In this document: one piece after another, positions 1 to 8,793 of the stretch | Position numbering within the stretch: the stretch's first letter is position 1 | How the letters are laid out: each line of letters starts with the position of its first letter | DNA from: Vibrio hepatarius | GTDB taxonomy: Bacteria; Pseudomonadota; Gammaproteobacteria; Enterobacterales; Vibrionaceae | Direction: 5' to 3' | Length of the DNA: 64,000 nucleotides | NCBI RefSeq assembly: GCF_018860525.1 | Contig: NZ_JAHKPM010000069.1 | Span: forward strand, 62,001-126,000 | The notes under the pieces: generated by a model | The model's database searches: none | What the model was told of the DNA's origin: nothing | The model's input: the letters and a program-made list of their open reading frames with translations, nothing else | Made by a program: the position numbers and the translations under genes

Positions 1-40
1 GATTAAATTACCTTAGAGCCGTTTATGTTAAGGTCATGGG

Positions 41-286
41 GTGAATTTAAACCACATCACACTCAGTGAAGCAACACTTATCAATAGTAAAGCAGTCGAA
101 TATCAGTGGGTCAGAAGCTTGTACGTCGAAGGGTATACCAGTGAAGAAATTAATCACTATATCCAAATTTGCTTTGGTGGCGATGATACCTTTGCTGATT
201 TATTTCGCCGAGTTGCCCTTTCACAAGAGAGCCTCTACGTATTACTCAAATATTTAGGGTGTGCGCCTTCGAGTCGAGAGTTCTAA
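41..286 (+). CDS. Small protein of unknown function
   Basis: I do not recognise this 81-residue protein. It begins at a GTG; an in-frame stop lies just upstream, so the start cannot move far. It has no signal peptide, membrane segment or cysteine motif, and its composition is that of a small soluble cytoplasmic protein. It is followed by a clear hairpin at 350-374, which makes it the last gene of its transcript. It points toward malG, which is on the opposite strand. The main reasons to call it are the open frame, the short 5' leader and the terminator behind it. Confidence 0.5.
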   Translation: MNLNHITLSEATLINSKAVEYQWVRSLYVEGYTSEEINHYIQICFGGDDTFADLFRRVALSQESLYVLLKYLGCAPSSREF

Positions 287-349
287 AGCTTTTTTCATAT
301 TTACACACTACGTAACTCAGGATACAAGCCCACTTATTTCACTATAAAT

Positions 350-374
350 AAAAACCCGAGTCGAATCGGGTTTT
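350..374. terminator. Bidirectional terminator between convergent transcripts
   Basis: A perfect inverted repeat, AAAACCCGA...TCGGGTTTT with a short loop, has A-rich and T-rich flanks on both sides. It can end the small plus-strand gene and the malEFG transcript coming from the other strand. Confidence 0.75.
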
Positions 375-534
375 GGTTACAAAAACTGTTAGTAGTGACG
401 AAGTAAGGAATCTAAGCTAACAGCCAGCTATGCGTAACGCCAGATGTACTCTCCTTAACTGATCGGCGGCCAAACCAAAGTAGGTTAAGTCGAGAAACAA
501 TTGGGTAGCTTTTCTGCCACACATGTTATTATAG

Positions 535-1425
535 TTAGCCTTTAACACCACCAGCGGTCAAACCTCCAACCAACCAGCGCTGCGCAAACAAAAATACAAT
601 CGTTATTGGTAACGCAGACAACACAGCTGCTGCCGCAAAATCACCCCACAAATAGTTTTGTGGATATAAATACTGCTGCATTCCAACAGCTAACGTATAG
701 GAGTCTACATCAGAAAGTAGCACTGATGCCACTGGGACCTCGCCAATAACCATAATAAATGACAAAATAAACACAACAGCTAAAATGGGCACCGAAAGGG
801 GTAAAAGAACCAACCTAAATGCTTGCCATGGTGTTGCACCGTCAAGTGCTGCCGCTTCTTCAAGAGAGTTATCTATAGTTTCAAAATAACCTTTAATCGT
901 CCAGACATGTAAGGCAATTCCACCAAGATACGCAAAGATTAAACCACCATGAGTATTTAAACCCAAAAAGGGAATGTATTGGCCCAGTTTATCAAACAAT
1001 GCATAAATTGCGACTAGAGCCAATACTGGTGGAAACATTTGAAAGATCATCATCGCTTTGAGAATAGTGTTCTTACCTTTAAACTTCATCCGTGCAAAGG
1101 CATACGCTGACGTTGTCGAAAGAACAACAATCATAATCGATGAAACCCCTGCCACTTTAACTGAATTCCACAACCAAGTCAGAACAGGGAATGGGGGAGA
1201 TGTAACAGAACCATCGTTATTCGTCACTGAAAAACCCAACGCTAACTTCCAATGTTCCAACGATGGGTTATCGGGAATAATACTCCCTATTGCAAAGTTT
1301 CCTTCTCGCAAGGAAATTGCGACAACCATCAATAAGGGAAACAGGATCAAACTAAGAAAACACCACAGTAAAATATGTGTGGCCAAAACTCGATATTTCA
1401 ATGACTGACCTTGTACCATTGCCAT
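535..1425 (-). CDS. malG: Maltose/maltodextrin ABC transporter permease MalG
   Basis: Inner-membrane permease of 296 residues that, with MalF and a MalK dimer, imports maltose and maltodextrins delivered by periplasmic MalE. Six hydrophobic segments are visible. The cytoplasmic EAA loop that contacts the ATPase lies at about residues 189-209 (EEAAALDGATPWQAF). The C terminus ends in GGVKG, typical of MalG. Length equals that of the E. coli protein. It lies 11 bases after malF, in the order malE-malF-malG, as a single operon. Confidence 0.96.
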   Translation of the reverse strand: MAMVQGQSLKYRVLATHILLWCFLSLILFPLLMVVAISLREGNFAIGSIIPDNPSLEHWKLALGFSVTNNDGSVTSPPFPVLTWLWNSVKVAGVSSIMIVVLSTTSAYAFARMKFKGKNTILKAMMIFQMFPPVLALVAIYALFDKLGQYIPFLGLNTHGGLIFAYLGGIALHVWTIKGYFETIDNSLEEAAALDGATPWQAFRLVLLPLSVPILAVVFILSFIMVIGEVPVASVLLSDVDSYTLAVGMQQYLYPQNYLWGDFAAAAVLSALPITIVFLFAQRWLVGGLTAGGVKG

Positions 1426-1436
1426 TACAATTCTCC

Positions 1437-3008
1437 TTAGTCTTTAGCCACTTTTATTACACGAAGATTTAGCAAAGCCAAAGCCCCAACGAGAAGAAAG
1501 ATCAATGTTGCGATTGCACTCGCCAAGCCAAAGTTTTGCCCTCCAGCACCTTCAAAAGCAATTCGATAGGTGTAATTCACCAATAAATCCGTATGGCCGG
1601 CACGCTCAGTAGTCTCTAGCATATTGGGGCCTCCTTGAGTGAGAAGCTGAATCAATACGAAATTATTGAAGTTAAATGAAAAACTGGCTATCAGAAGGGG
1701 GGTTAACGGTTTAATCATCAACGGTAAAGTAATACAGCGGAAGTTATCAATAAAATTTGCCCCATCAATAGCTGATGCCTCATATAGATCCTCCGGAATT
1801 GCCTTTAGTAGCCCCATGCATAAAATCATAATGTACGGAAAACCAAGCCATGTATTAACTATTATTATCATCAATTTGGCCATTAAAGGATCAGAAAACC
1901 AGCTTGGACTGAGGCCAAACAGTGCTTCTAGAACCATATTAATCTCGCCAAAACTTTGATTAAACAGTCCTTTAAAAATCAAGATTGAAATAAATGCTGG
2001 TACAGCATAGGGCAAAATCAAGAGCACACGATAAATAGAGCGACCTTTTAACGCTTCCCACTGGACAATATTTGCCAAAACTAAGCCAATGATAAGAGTT
2101 AACCCTACACTGAGAGCAGAAAAAGTCACGGTCCAAACAAAAATACTAACAAAAGGCTGCTTTATACCCTCTTCTTTCCAAACACGTTCAAAGTTGTACG
2201 TTCCGACCGTAACAATATATCCAGGTGATATCGTAGGGCCAGTAAACTGCCCATTTTCATCTATTGCTTGATAAAAACCAACTTGGTCATTAGGTCTTAA
2301 GTATTGGTGGGTTTCATTGTTATAGAGTGTTTCACTATCGGCTTGTAATGTATAAAGAGCCTCTATAGCCGCAAATTTGCGTAAGCCGCTCATCCGAATT
2401 ACTTCACCAGAAGGTAAATAAAAATCAACGGCACTCAATATTGACTTGTTTTTAATAATGGTTTTTATTTTTTCTTTTTCACCTTCTACCTCTGTAACGG
2501 GTTCTAAGTGAAGCTGACGACCCAACTTATCAAAATCCAAGTTACCTGTTGCTAACAGTTGATCTACTGTTGTCACTACAATGCGATAACCATTATCTGT
2601 CCGAATTAATGAAAACGGATAATTTTCACCACTTTGATAAGTACGTTCCAGCAATACCGATTGTGCCCGCTCAAAGGAAAGTTGATTTTTAGCACTGTAG
2701 TTAGTAAAAGCCAAGCTTACCGTATAGGCTAAAGGAAAAAGAATAAACAGGATCATTCCTGCAATTCCGGGATAGATATATCGATGTGCATATGTTTTTG
2801 CACTACCAAAAATAAATAACGCCAATGTGGTGATAATAAGAGTAAGAAGTGCAAATGCCACCTCTCCTCTAGAATACATTAATATGATAGCGTAGCCATT
2901 AATAATGCCAATCGACGTCAAAATTGCCCATTTCATCAATATGTTTTTGTTGTAAGGCAAGCTAACTTTTGGCGACGACATAGTGCCTATACCTTGAACT
3001 GACTGCAT
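1437..3008 (-). CDS. malF: Maltose/maltodextrin ABC transporter permease MalF
   Basis: Inner-membrane permease of 523 residues, the partner of MalG. The N terminus carries the extra transmembrane segments of MalF, followed by the long periplasmic P2 loop (roughly residues 95-275) that contacts MalE. The BPD_transp_1 core follows, with an EAA motif (EDLYEASAIDGANFIDNF) near residues 400-420. Length is close to the usual 514 residues of E. coli. An internal Met (MSSPKV) could also serve as the start. It is the second gene of malEFG, 68 bases after malE. Confidence 0.96.
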   Translation of the reverse strand: MQSVQGIGTMSSPKVSLPYNKNILMKWAILTSIGIINGYAIILMYSRGEVAFALLTLIITTLALFIFGSAKTYAHRYIYPGIAGMILFILFPLAYTVSLAFTNYSAKNQLSFERAQSVLLERTYQSGENYPFSLIRTDNGYRIVVTTVDQLLATGNLDFDKLGRQLHLEPVTEVEGEKEKIKTIIKNKSILSAVDFYLPSGEVIRMSGLRKFAAIEALYTLQADSETLYNNETHQYLRPNDQVGFYQAIDENGQFTGPTISPGYIVTVGTYNFERVWKEEGIKQPFVSIFVWTVTFSALSVGLTLIIGLVLANIVQWEALKGRSIYRVLLILPYAVPAFISILIFKGLFNQSFGEINMVLEALFGLSPSWFSDPLMAKLMIIIVNTWLGFPYIMILCMGLLKAIPEDLYEASAIDGANFIDNFRCITLPLMIKPLTPLLIASFSFNFNNFVLIQLLTQGGPNMLETTERAGHTDLLVNYTYRIAFEGAGGQNFGLASAIATLIFLLVGALALLNLRVIKVAKD

Positions 3009-3076
3009 GTGATACCCTGCTCACGATAATATAGAAGCGAAAGAGGACAACGTTCTCCCTCTAAAAATCAGATACA

Positions 3077-4261
3077 CTACTGTGTCATTCGCGTTTCAGC
3101 GGCTTTCAATGCATCAGGTACACTCTGTCGACCATCAACGACATTATCTAACGCATCTTTCATGCTATACCAAAAAGTAGTAAGTTGAGGTATATTTGGC
3201 ATGACTTCACCATTCATGGCATTATTCATAGTTGCAGCAATGCGTGTATCCATTTCAATTTGTTTCTGGAACGACTTTAAAGCCACAGCACCCAGTGGTT
3301 TATCATCATTGAGACTTTTTAGACCCTGATCTGTTAGTAAGTGATTTTCCAAAAACTCAACAGCCAATTCTTTATTAGGAGATACCGCACTAATCCCTCC
3401 TACCCAGACACCTACAAACGGCTTTGATGCATGTCCATTAAATTTTGGTAAAGTAGTGACACCATAATCGATTCCTGCTTTATCAATATTTGTCCACCCC
3501 CATGGGCCATTGATCGTCATTGCGACATTACCAGCAGCAAACTCAGATTCGGAGACGGAATAGTTCATATCAGCGGAAATAACCTTATTTTTAATCATCT
3601 CATTGATGAAGGTTAAAGATGCTTGAACCCCATCTTTTGCCACACCAACATCGCGGATATCGTAGCCATCTTTAACTTGTTTAAAAGCATATCCTCCATC
3701 TGCGGATAAAAGAGGCCAAGTGAAGTAAGCGCCATCTCGCAGTGGCCACATAATCGCTTTCTTACCAGATTTCTGTAAATTAGCATTCAAGGCTGGAATT
3801 TCTTCCCACGTTTTGGGAGGTGTTGATAATAGCGACTTGTTGTAGATTAAAGAGACCGATTCAATGGCCACAGGGTAAGCTATTTTTTTGCCTTTATAGG
3901 TCGCAGCATCCCAAGCAAAACTTACTATCCCTTGCTCAATATCTTTCGATGGTTTTATTTCAGCAAGCAACCCAGCTTCTGCATAGCCACCAAAACGATC
4001 ATGCGCAAAAAATATGACATCAGGACCTTCCCCAGAGGCAGCAACCTTGGGGAATTTTTCTTCCAGCTTTTCAGGAAAAGCCACCGTAACTTCAATACCA
4101 GTTTCTGCCTCAAACCGTTTACCAATTTCAGCCATCCCTTGATAAGCTTTGTCACCACCAACCCAGATGGTCAGTTGTCCTTCTTCGATAGCAGCATTAG
4201 TACTCATTGAGCATAGAGCCACGGTAGTGCTCAAGGTTATTGTACTTAGGCCATTTCTCAT
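3077..4261 (-). CDS. malE: Periplasmic maltose/maltodextrin-binding protein MalE
   Basis: A 394-residue solute-binding protein that delivers maltodextrins to MalFG. It has a Sec signal peptide with likely cleavage after TNA near residue 23, then the MalE signature region (LTIWVGGDKAYQGMAEIGKR) and the typical C-terminal end rich in helices (DALKAAETRMTQ). The Trp and acidic residues of the sugar pocket are in their expected stretches (for example PFVGVWVGG, FWYSMKDA). It is the first gene of malEFG, with the control region 4262-5091 upstream. Confidence 0.96.
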   Translation of the reverse strand: MRNGLSTITLSTTVALCSMSTNAAIEEGQLTIWVGGDKAYQGMAEIGKRFEAETGIEVTVAFPEKLEEKFPKVAASGEGPDVIFFAHDRFGGYAEAGLLAEIKPSKDIEQGIVSFAWDAATYKGKKIAYPVAIESVSLIYNKSLLSTPPKTWEEIPALNANLQKSGKKAIMWPLRDGAYFTWPLLSADGGYAFKQVKDGYDIRDVGVAKDGVQASLTFINEMIKNKVISADMNYSVSESEFAAGNVAMTINGPWGWTNIDKAGIDYGVTTLPKFNGHASKPFVGVWVGGISAVSPNKELAVEFLENHLLTDQGLKSLNDDKPLGAVALKSFQKQIEMDTRIAATMNNAMNGEVMPNIPQLTTFWYSMKDALDNVVDGRQSVPDALKAAETRMTQ

Positions 4262-4434
4262 ATGAACATCCTTTTTAAATATATTACGGGCACAGGCTAG
4301 TCAGGGGAATTACCTAGCGTCACAACTTATTGTCGCCAAATTATCAATTAGCTCATCATCCCGTCTTCTACGCCTTGTCTATTATGGCGTGTTTTCGTGA
4401 TCAGAATCGGTGATCAACAACAACATAAATCACA

Positions 4435-4444
4435 AAACATCCCC
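4435..4444 (-). promoter_or_regulatory. MalT-box-like sequence
   Basis: The minus strand reads GGGGATGTTT, matching the MalT consensus GGGGA(T/G)GAGG at 8 of 10 positions and lying next to the CRP-like site. A second candidate at 4354-4363 (minus CGGGATGATG) also matches 8 of 10. Confidence 0.4.
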
Positions 4445-4448
4445 TGTT

Positions 4449-4464
4449 GGTGATCAAGTTCACT
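4449..4464. promoter_or_regulatory. CRP-like binding site
   Basis: GGTGA-TCAAGT-TCACT matches the CRP half-sites TGTGA-N6-TCACA at 8 of 10 positions, in the mal control region where catabolite control is expected from the E. coli paradigm. Confidence 0.55.
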
Positions 4465-4755
4465 GATCTATACTGCAGTTCTTTGAACTTGATCTAACAA
4501 ACCAAAGTGCTTTCTGACTCATCTACTCCCTCACTACCAACCCAAAATAAAACGTTATCAGGAGGATGCGAAATCCACATGAAAAAAACATACTAGTTTG
4601 GCCTAGTGTAGGGTAGTCGGTATCTTTTCCAGAATATATTAGTTAGGTCGATAACTTTCTGCATCTACAATAAAGCTGGGTTACATGGCCAAGAATCACT
4701 GTGAAGAAAAATAGCATTGTGTCATTAGCTAAAAATAATTAATCTTAAGTTCAAT

Positions 4756-4835
4756 GATACAAAATACCTATACATTGTATCGGGAAGAACAAACTCTAAA
4801 TTGGCTCTGACGGGTGGTGCTTTAGTTCACCACCC
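4756..4835 (+). ncRNA. Two successive hairpins, possible small RNA 3' end or attenuator
   Basis: Two inverted repeats lie within 80 bases: GATACAA...TTGTATC (4756-4781) and GGGTGGTG...CACCACCC (4812-4835). The second is GC-rich with an 8-base loop and is followed by ATATTTCTT, so it resembles an intrinsic terminator read on the plus strand about 250 bases before malK. That position fits either a small RNA transcribed inside the mal control region or a leader structure. Which of these it is cannot be told from sequence alone. Confidence 0.4.
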
Positions 4836-5091
4836 ATATTTCTTCCCCCAGCATTTCCTCAAGAAGTATCCAAGGGCTGGTCGTCTTCAAGTTTACTGTG
4901 GTCGACACTACTATATTGTTAAAATAAAAGGGTATGCTTTGCTTGCGATGATTTTGTATGAATTAGTGCATTAAATAAACATCAAACACTGCTATTTTAG
5001 GCAAACTAACCGTAAAAACGGTACGAGATATTACTACACATTAGTGAATTTATTATATCAAGCGGAAAAATAAATATTGATCGAGGACAAG

Positions 5092-6213
5092 ATGGCAAGT
5101 GTCACGTTAAAGAATGTATCTAAAGCTTATGGCGACGTTTTAATTTCAAAAAATATTAATCTGGAGATTAATGAAGGCGAGTTTGTTGTATTTGTTGGTC
5201 CATCAGGCTGTGGAAAATCAACCTTATTACGTTGTATCGCTGGCCTTGAAGATATCACGTCAGGCGACCTATATATTGGTTCTCAGCACATGAATGAGGT
5301 AGAGCCATCAAAACGTGGTGTCGGTATGGTATTTCAATCATACGCCTTGTATCCTCATTTAAACCTATATGACAACATGTCATTTGGTCTCAAGCTCAGC
5401 AAAGCAAATAAAAGTGAGATAGATAAACGTGTAGAGCATGCCGCAGATGTTCTCCAACTCAGTCATTTGCTTGAACGCCTGCCTAAAGCCTTGTCTGGAG
5501 GACAAAGACAACGAGTAGCCATAGGTAGAACCTTGGTCTCACAACCAAAAGTATTTTTGCTGGATGAACCTTTATCAAACCTAGATGCAGCCCTACGCGT
5601 ACAAATGCGCTCTGAGATTACCAAGCTTCAAAGAAAGTTGGGTTGTACAATGATATATGTCACTCACGATCAGGTTGAAGCGATGACAATGGCAGATAAG
5701 ATCGTTGTACTTGATGCTGGCTATGTCGCACAAGTAGGCAGACCATTGGAGCTATATCATTACCCTAAAAATCGTTTTGTTGCTGGATTTATTGGTTCAC
5801 CTAAAATGAATTTTATTAGCGTTTTCATCGAAGCGGTAGAAGATGAACGAGTGATGGTTCAGCTCGCAAACGGCAACGCATTCTGGGTGCCTGTAGATGG
5901 CAGAACTATCACACGGGGAACGCGCATGTCATTAGGTATTCGGCCAGAGCACCTGCTCCCTAAATCACAAGGCAGTGCTTCGATTGAAGGTCAAATAAAC
6001 ATTGTAGAAAAACTAGGTAATGAAACCCAAGTTTACATGCATATTGAGTCAGCAGACGCTGATATCATTTATCGACAACCAGATACTTTAGCTGTTGAGG
6101 TGGGTAATAAGTGTATTGTTGATATTCCAGCGCACCGTTGCCATCTCTTCCACAGTGATGGAACAGCTTGCCAGCGATTGTACCTTGAAGCTGGTGTCAG
6201 TTTTGTAGAGTAA
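5092..6213 (+). CDS. malK: Maltose/maltodextrin transporter ATP-binding protein MalK
   Basis: ABC ATPase of 373 residues energising MalFGK2. The ATG at 5092 is preceded by GAGGA and gives the family N terminus MASVTLKNV, so it is preferred to a TTG 15 bases upstream. Walker A (GPSGCGKST) is at about residues 36-44, the signature LSGGQ at 134-138 and Walker B (VFLLDEP) at 154-160. A regulatory C-terminal OB-fold region (about 235-373) follows, as in MalK/UgpC. The gene is divergent from malEFG, as in E. coli. lamB and malM do not follow it here. Confidence 0.95.
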   Translation: MASVTLKNVSKAYGDVLISKNINLEINEGEFVVFVGPSGCGKSTLLRCIAGLEDITSGDLYIGSQHMNEVEPSKRGVGMVFQSYALYPHLNLYDNMSFGLKLSKANKSEIDKRVEHAADVLQLSHLLERLPKALSGGQRQRVAIGRTLVSQPKVFLLDEPLSNLDAALRVQMRSEITKLQRKLGCTMIYVTHDQVEAMTMADKIVVLDAGYVAQVGRPLELYHYPKNRFVAGFIGSPKMNFISVFIEAVEDERVMVQLANGNAFWVPVDGRTITRGTRMSLGIRPEHLLPKSQGSASIEGQINIVEKLGNETQVYMHIESADADIIYRQPDTLAVEVGNKCIVDIPAHRCHLFHSDGTACQRLYLEAGVSFVE

Positions 6214-6687
6214 ATCTTAACTAATGAATCAAAGCAGGTTACTCAATATTGATTTTTTAAACAGCGTTTTAATATCACTTAATGGAGGATAAATATCGAT
6301 TTCCCTTACATACCCTATTGGGGTATGTCAGTTTTCAAGACCCACGCTTTCAACCACTCAGCCATCTCGCCTTGAAAATGGAGTATTAGGTATTGGCAGG
6401 ATTGTTGCTAACGTTTTATTTCGTTGCCCATAATTGCACAGCGATTAGACAAGCACTCTAAAAGAGTACTTTTTATTAAAATTGTAATAATATCTTCACA
6501 ATCATGTAGTGTTAATACTCTAAATAGAATTATCTAATAAAATAATGTTTTTTTGATAAGATCTTGATTTAAAACATAAATGCAGCAATAGGGCAACATG
6601 TGTACGCCCAAAAGTCATTGCGAACAATTGTGAAGTGGTTCAAAATTAGTATGTTGACATGTATTAATATCAGATATCTGAGGTTTT
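6214..6687. other. Intergenic region after malK with tRNA-Ser remnant
   Basis: No credible gene is visible. The interval holds a degenerate tRNA-Ser-like sequence on the minus strand (6300-6371). Downstream is a very AT-rich stretch, 6460-6680, probably the upstream region of the MaoC-family gene. A weak inverted repeat (CACTCT / AGAGTAC followed by T residues) sits near 6452-6475. Confidence 0.5.
6300..6371 (-). pseudogene. Degenerate tRNA-Ser(UGA)-like fragment
   Basis: Read on the minus strand from 6371, the sequence has a tRNA-Ser 5' half: GGCGAGATGGCTGAGTGG, a D-loop/D-stem of the serine type, an anticodon loop CTTGAAA (anticodon TGA), and a long variable arm, CATACCC...GGGTATG, which is diagnostic of class II tRNAs. 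The anticodon stem has at least one mismatch. The expected T arm (GGTTCGAATCC) and the 3' acceptor strand complementary to GGCGAGA are missing. I therefore read it as a truncated tRNA gene, perhaps the scar of an integration or excision event. Confidence 0.6.
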
Positions 6688-7380
6688 ATGAAAGTCGCAG
6701 ACCTATTCAAACATCGTGGTGAAAAATCGCAATCCGAATTTATGCAGTGGATGTCTCCTACTGTACGTGAATATTGGGACGAGTTTTTACAAAAGACAAA
6801 TAATGGCCACTTATTTGCGCGTTTTTGGGATATGCAAAGACCAGCGGTTAACGATGAAGTTCAGGTAACTGCGACGACAAGTGATATTCGGACAAGAAGC
6901 ATTGAGTTAAAACCTGAAGCAAAAGAACTGTACGCTCAACTAGAAACAAAACTCGGACAAGTGATACACACAGGTGAGTGGCTAGAGATTTCTCAGCAGC
7001 GTATTGATCAATTCGGTCAAATCACAGAAGATATGCAATGGATACATACCAACCCCGAGCGCGCAGAAGCCGAGTCACCTTTTAAAACCACCATTGCACA
7101 TGGCTTTTTAACTCTGGCTATGTTACCAAAACTGACAGATAGTATCGATCCAGACCATACCCTTTTCCCGACTGCAAAATTGGTAGTCAACATTGGTCTC
7201 AATCAAGTACGTTTCCCTTACCCTGTTAAAGCAAATAGTCGCATTCGTGCAGTAAGCACCCTCTCTAAAATCACTCCAGTTAAGAAAGGACTTGAAATTG
7301 AGCGAGAAATCAAAGTTGAGATAGAAGGTATTCGACGTCCAGGCGCTATTGTTGTTTCTGTCATTCAGCTTCATTTCTAA
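6688..7380 (+). CDS. MaoC-family (R)-hydratase/dehydratase-like protein
   Basis: A 230-residue protein with a C-terminal hot-dog MaoC-like dehydratase domain at about residues 90-200. The hydratase-2 motif D-x4-H is present as D115 and H120 (EDMQWIH), followed by the conserved run TTIAHGFLTLAML. Such enzymes hydrate trans-2-enoyl-CoA to (R)-3-hydroxyacyl-CoA in fatty-acid or polyhydroxyalkanoate metabolism; the actual substrate is unknown. The N-terminal 85 residues are an additional region seen in some Vibrio MaoC proteins. It is a monocistronic gene, convergent with the PstS-like gene. Confidence 0.85.
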   Translation: MKVADLFKHRGEKSQSEFMQWMSPTVREYWDEFLQKTNNGHLFARFWDMQRPAVNDEVQVTATTSDIRTRSIELKPEAKELYAQLETKLGQVIHTGEWLEISQQRIDQFGQITEDMQWIHTNPERAEAESPFKTTIAHGFLTLAMLPKLTDSIDPDHTLFPTAKLVVNIGLNQVRFPYPVKANSRIRAVSTLSKITPVKKGLEIEREIKVEIEGIRRPGAIVVSVIQLHF

Positions 7381-7398
7381 GGAGGGACCAGCCCTCCT
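7380..7398. terminator. Hairpin between convergent genes
   Basis: AGGAGGG-ACCAG-CCCTCCT is a perfect 7-bp stem directly at the MaoC-family stop codon and 7 bases from the end of the convergent pstS-like gene. No T tract follows on either strand, so it may be a transcript-end stabiliser more than a classical terminator. Confidence 0.5.
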
Positions 7399-7404
7399 AG
7401 TAGA

Positions 7405-8223
7405 TCATTGGCTGATCGGTATATACCCATATTCTCGAATCAAGTTACTCGCTTTAGTCCCCCGCAAATACCTAATAAATAGCTGAGCTTGCTTATCTAA
7501 CATAGAGTCTTTGTAAACAACAAGAAAAGGCCGAGACAAGGAATATTTATTGTTTGCGATGGTTTGACTGTTAGCCTCAACCCCTTCAAGTTTGACCGCT
7601 TTAATTGAGCTGTCTACTGAACCTGTAGATATAAACCCGATTGCTTGTTTGTTGTGGCTAACTAAAGTTTTGACCATACTATTACTATTAACCACTAAGT
7701 TATCTGGGCTAATTGATGACACTTGGCGCCCATTTACAATTTTAGTTAATCCAAGAAGGCTTTCAAAACTATATCTCGACCCAGATGACGCTTCTCGAGT
7801 TACCACAGCAATTTTTTGATCTGGACCACCCACCACCTTCCAATTATTAATAACACCTTTATAAATATCAAACAGATTTTTGCGACTCACATTATCTATC
7901 GGATTTGATTTATTCACGACCACAGCTAAGCCGTCAAAAGCTAATGGGATTACAATAAGCGATTCATCTTGCTCACTTTCAGTCAAATAGCGTGAGCTCA
8001 TCCCAATATCTGTCACACCCTTACTGAGTAGTGTAATACCAGCGGTTGAGCCAACACCCTGTACAGCAATATAAGTTTCTGGGTGGTTTTTATGAAAATC
8101 TTCAGCCAATATATCCATCACACGTGCAACAGATGTCGAACCCGATATATTAACCTCATTTGCTGCTGCAGGGTTAAAAAATAAAAATGACATAAGCAAA
8201 GGTATTAAAAATTGACGAATCAT
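7405..8223 (-). CDS. Phosphate ABC transporter substrate-binding protein (PstS-like)
   Basis: Periplasmic binding protein of 272 residues with a signal peptide ending near AAANE (about residue 21). The phosphate-binding signatures are visible: ISGSTSV near the mature N terminus, VGSTAGI, and TREASSGSR in the middle. This matches the short PstS/PBP-like-2 family found as a stand-alone or second copy in vibrios. No pstC, pstA or pstB is adjacent, so the transporter partner must be elsewhere, or the protein may act in phosphate sensing or scavenging. Confidence 0.82.
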   Translation of the reverse strand: MIRQFLIPLLMSFLFFNPAAANEVNISGSTSVARVMDILAEDFHKNHPETYIAVQGVGSTAGITLLSKGVTDIGMSSRYLTESEQDESLIVIPLAFDGLAVVVNKSNPIDNVSRKNLFDIYKGVINNWKVVGGPDQKIAVVTREASSGSRYSFESLLGLTKIVNGRQVSSISPDNLVVNSNSMVKTLVSHNKQAIGFISTGSVDSSIKAVKLEGVEANSQTIANNKYSLSRPFLVVYKDSMLDKQAQLFIRYLRGTKASNLIREYGYIPISQ

Positions 8224-8360
8224 AACAATCTCCGATTCAAATTTGAAAAGTGCATTGACGTTATGATATTTCGATAAGATTACATTTTTGTGAAAATGAT
8301 ACAGACTCAGGGATATCTTATACCTATTCTTTAAAGCAGAATTCGACGCTGGGAGCTAGA

Positions 8361-8714
8361 ATGGGACTCATAAGTTTACTACAAAAACAAGTAGAAAGCC
8401 GAGCACAGATAATCTGTTCTCAGCGAAACAAAAGTTTACCGGCTGAACTTGGTAAAGCAAGTTATGAGGTTACTGAAAATGGAGTCGTGTTCATTAAACA
8501 GCATTTTCTTCTTGATTCTGCTCATTGCCACTACATGTTACCAGTGGCAAAGGTTATATGGAACCTAGAAGAAAAAGCTTGGTTACTATTGGTCCCTGAT
8601 GAAATCAACCACACACAATGGCTTCCCTATCCTTACCTTCCAAAAAGTCAAGATCTTACGGCAATAATGCGCGAAGTAGACAAGGATCCAAAGTCAATAT
8701 TTTGGGAAACATAA
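8361..8714 (+). CDS. DUF3024-like small protein
   Basis: A 117-residue soluble protein resembling the DUF3024 family of gamma-proteobacteria. The recognisable features are a basic N-terminal helix, a central aromatic strand pair (AKVIWNLEEKAWLLLVPD) and a YPYLPKS loop. The function of the family is unknown. It stands alone between the divergent pstS-like gene and the convergent RNase II gene; GGGAGCT just before the ATG is a plausible ribosome-binding site. Confidence 0.6.
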   Translation: MGLISLLQKQVESRAQIICSQRNKSLPAELGKASYEVTENGVVFIKQHFLLDSAHCHYMLPVAKVIWNLEEKAWLLLVPDEINHTQWLPYPYLPKSQDLTAIMREVDKDPKSIFWET

Positions 8715-8793
8715 GGCTTTGAACTTTTAATGATACATGGGCAGTAAAGAATATTTCCTGCCCATCAGCTTATAACTAATAGCGCTTATTCAT

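Larger units (their letters stand above)
4262..5091. promoter_or_regulatory. Divergent mal control region
   Basis: This 830-base AT-rich interval separates malE (minus) from malK (plus) and must hold both promoters. In E. coli the malEFG/malK region is controlled by MalT and CRP, and similar sites can be seen here. A CRP-like palindrome is at 4449-4464. MalT-box-like sequences (consensus GGGGA(T/G)GAGG on either strand) are at 4354-4363, 4435-4444 and more weakly at 4562-4571. All three are close to malE; the malK-proximal half instead holds two hairpins. No open frame of note is present. Confidence 0.6.
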
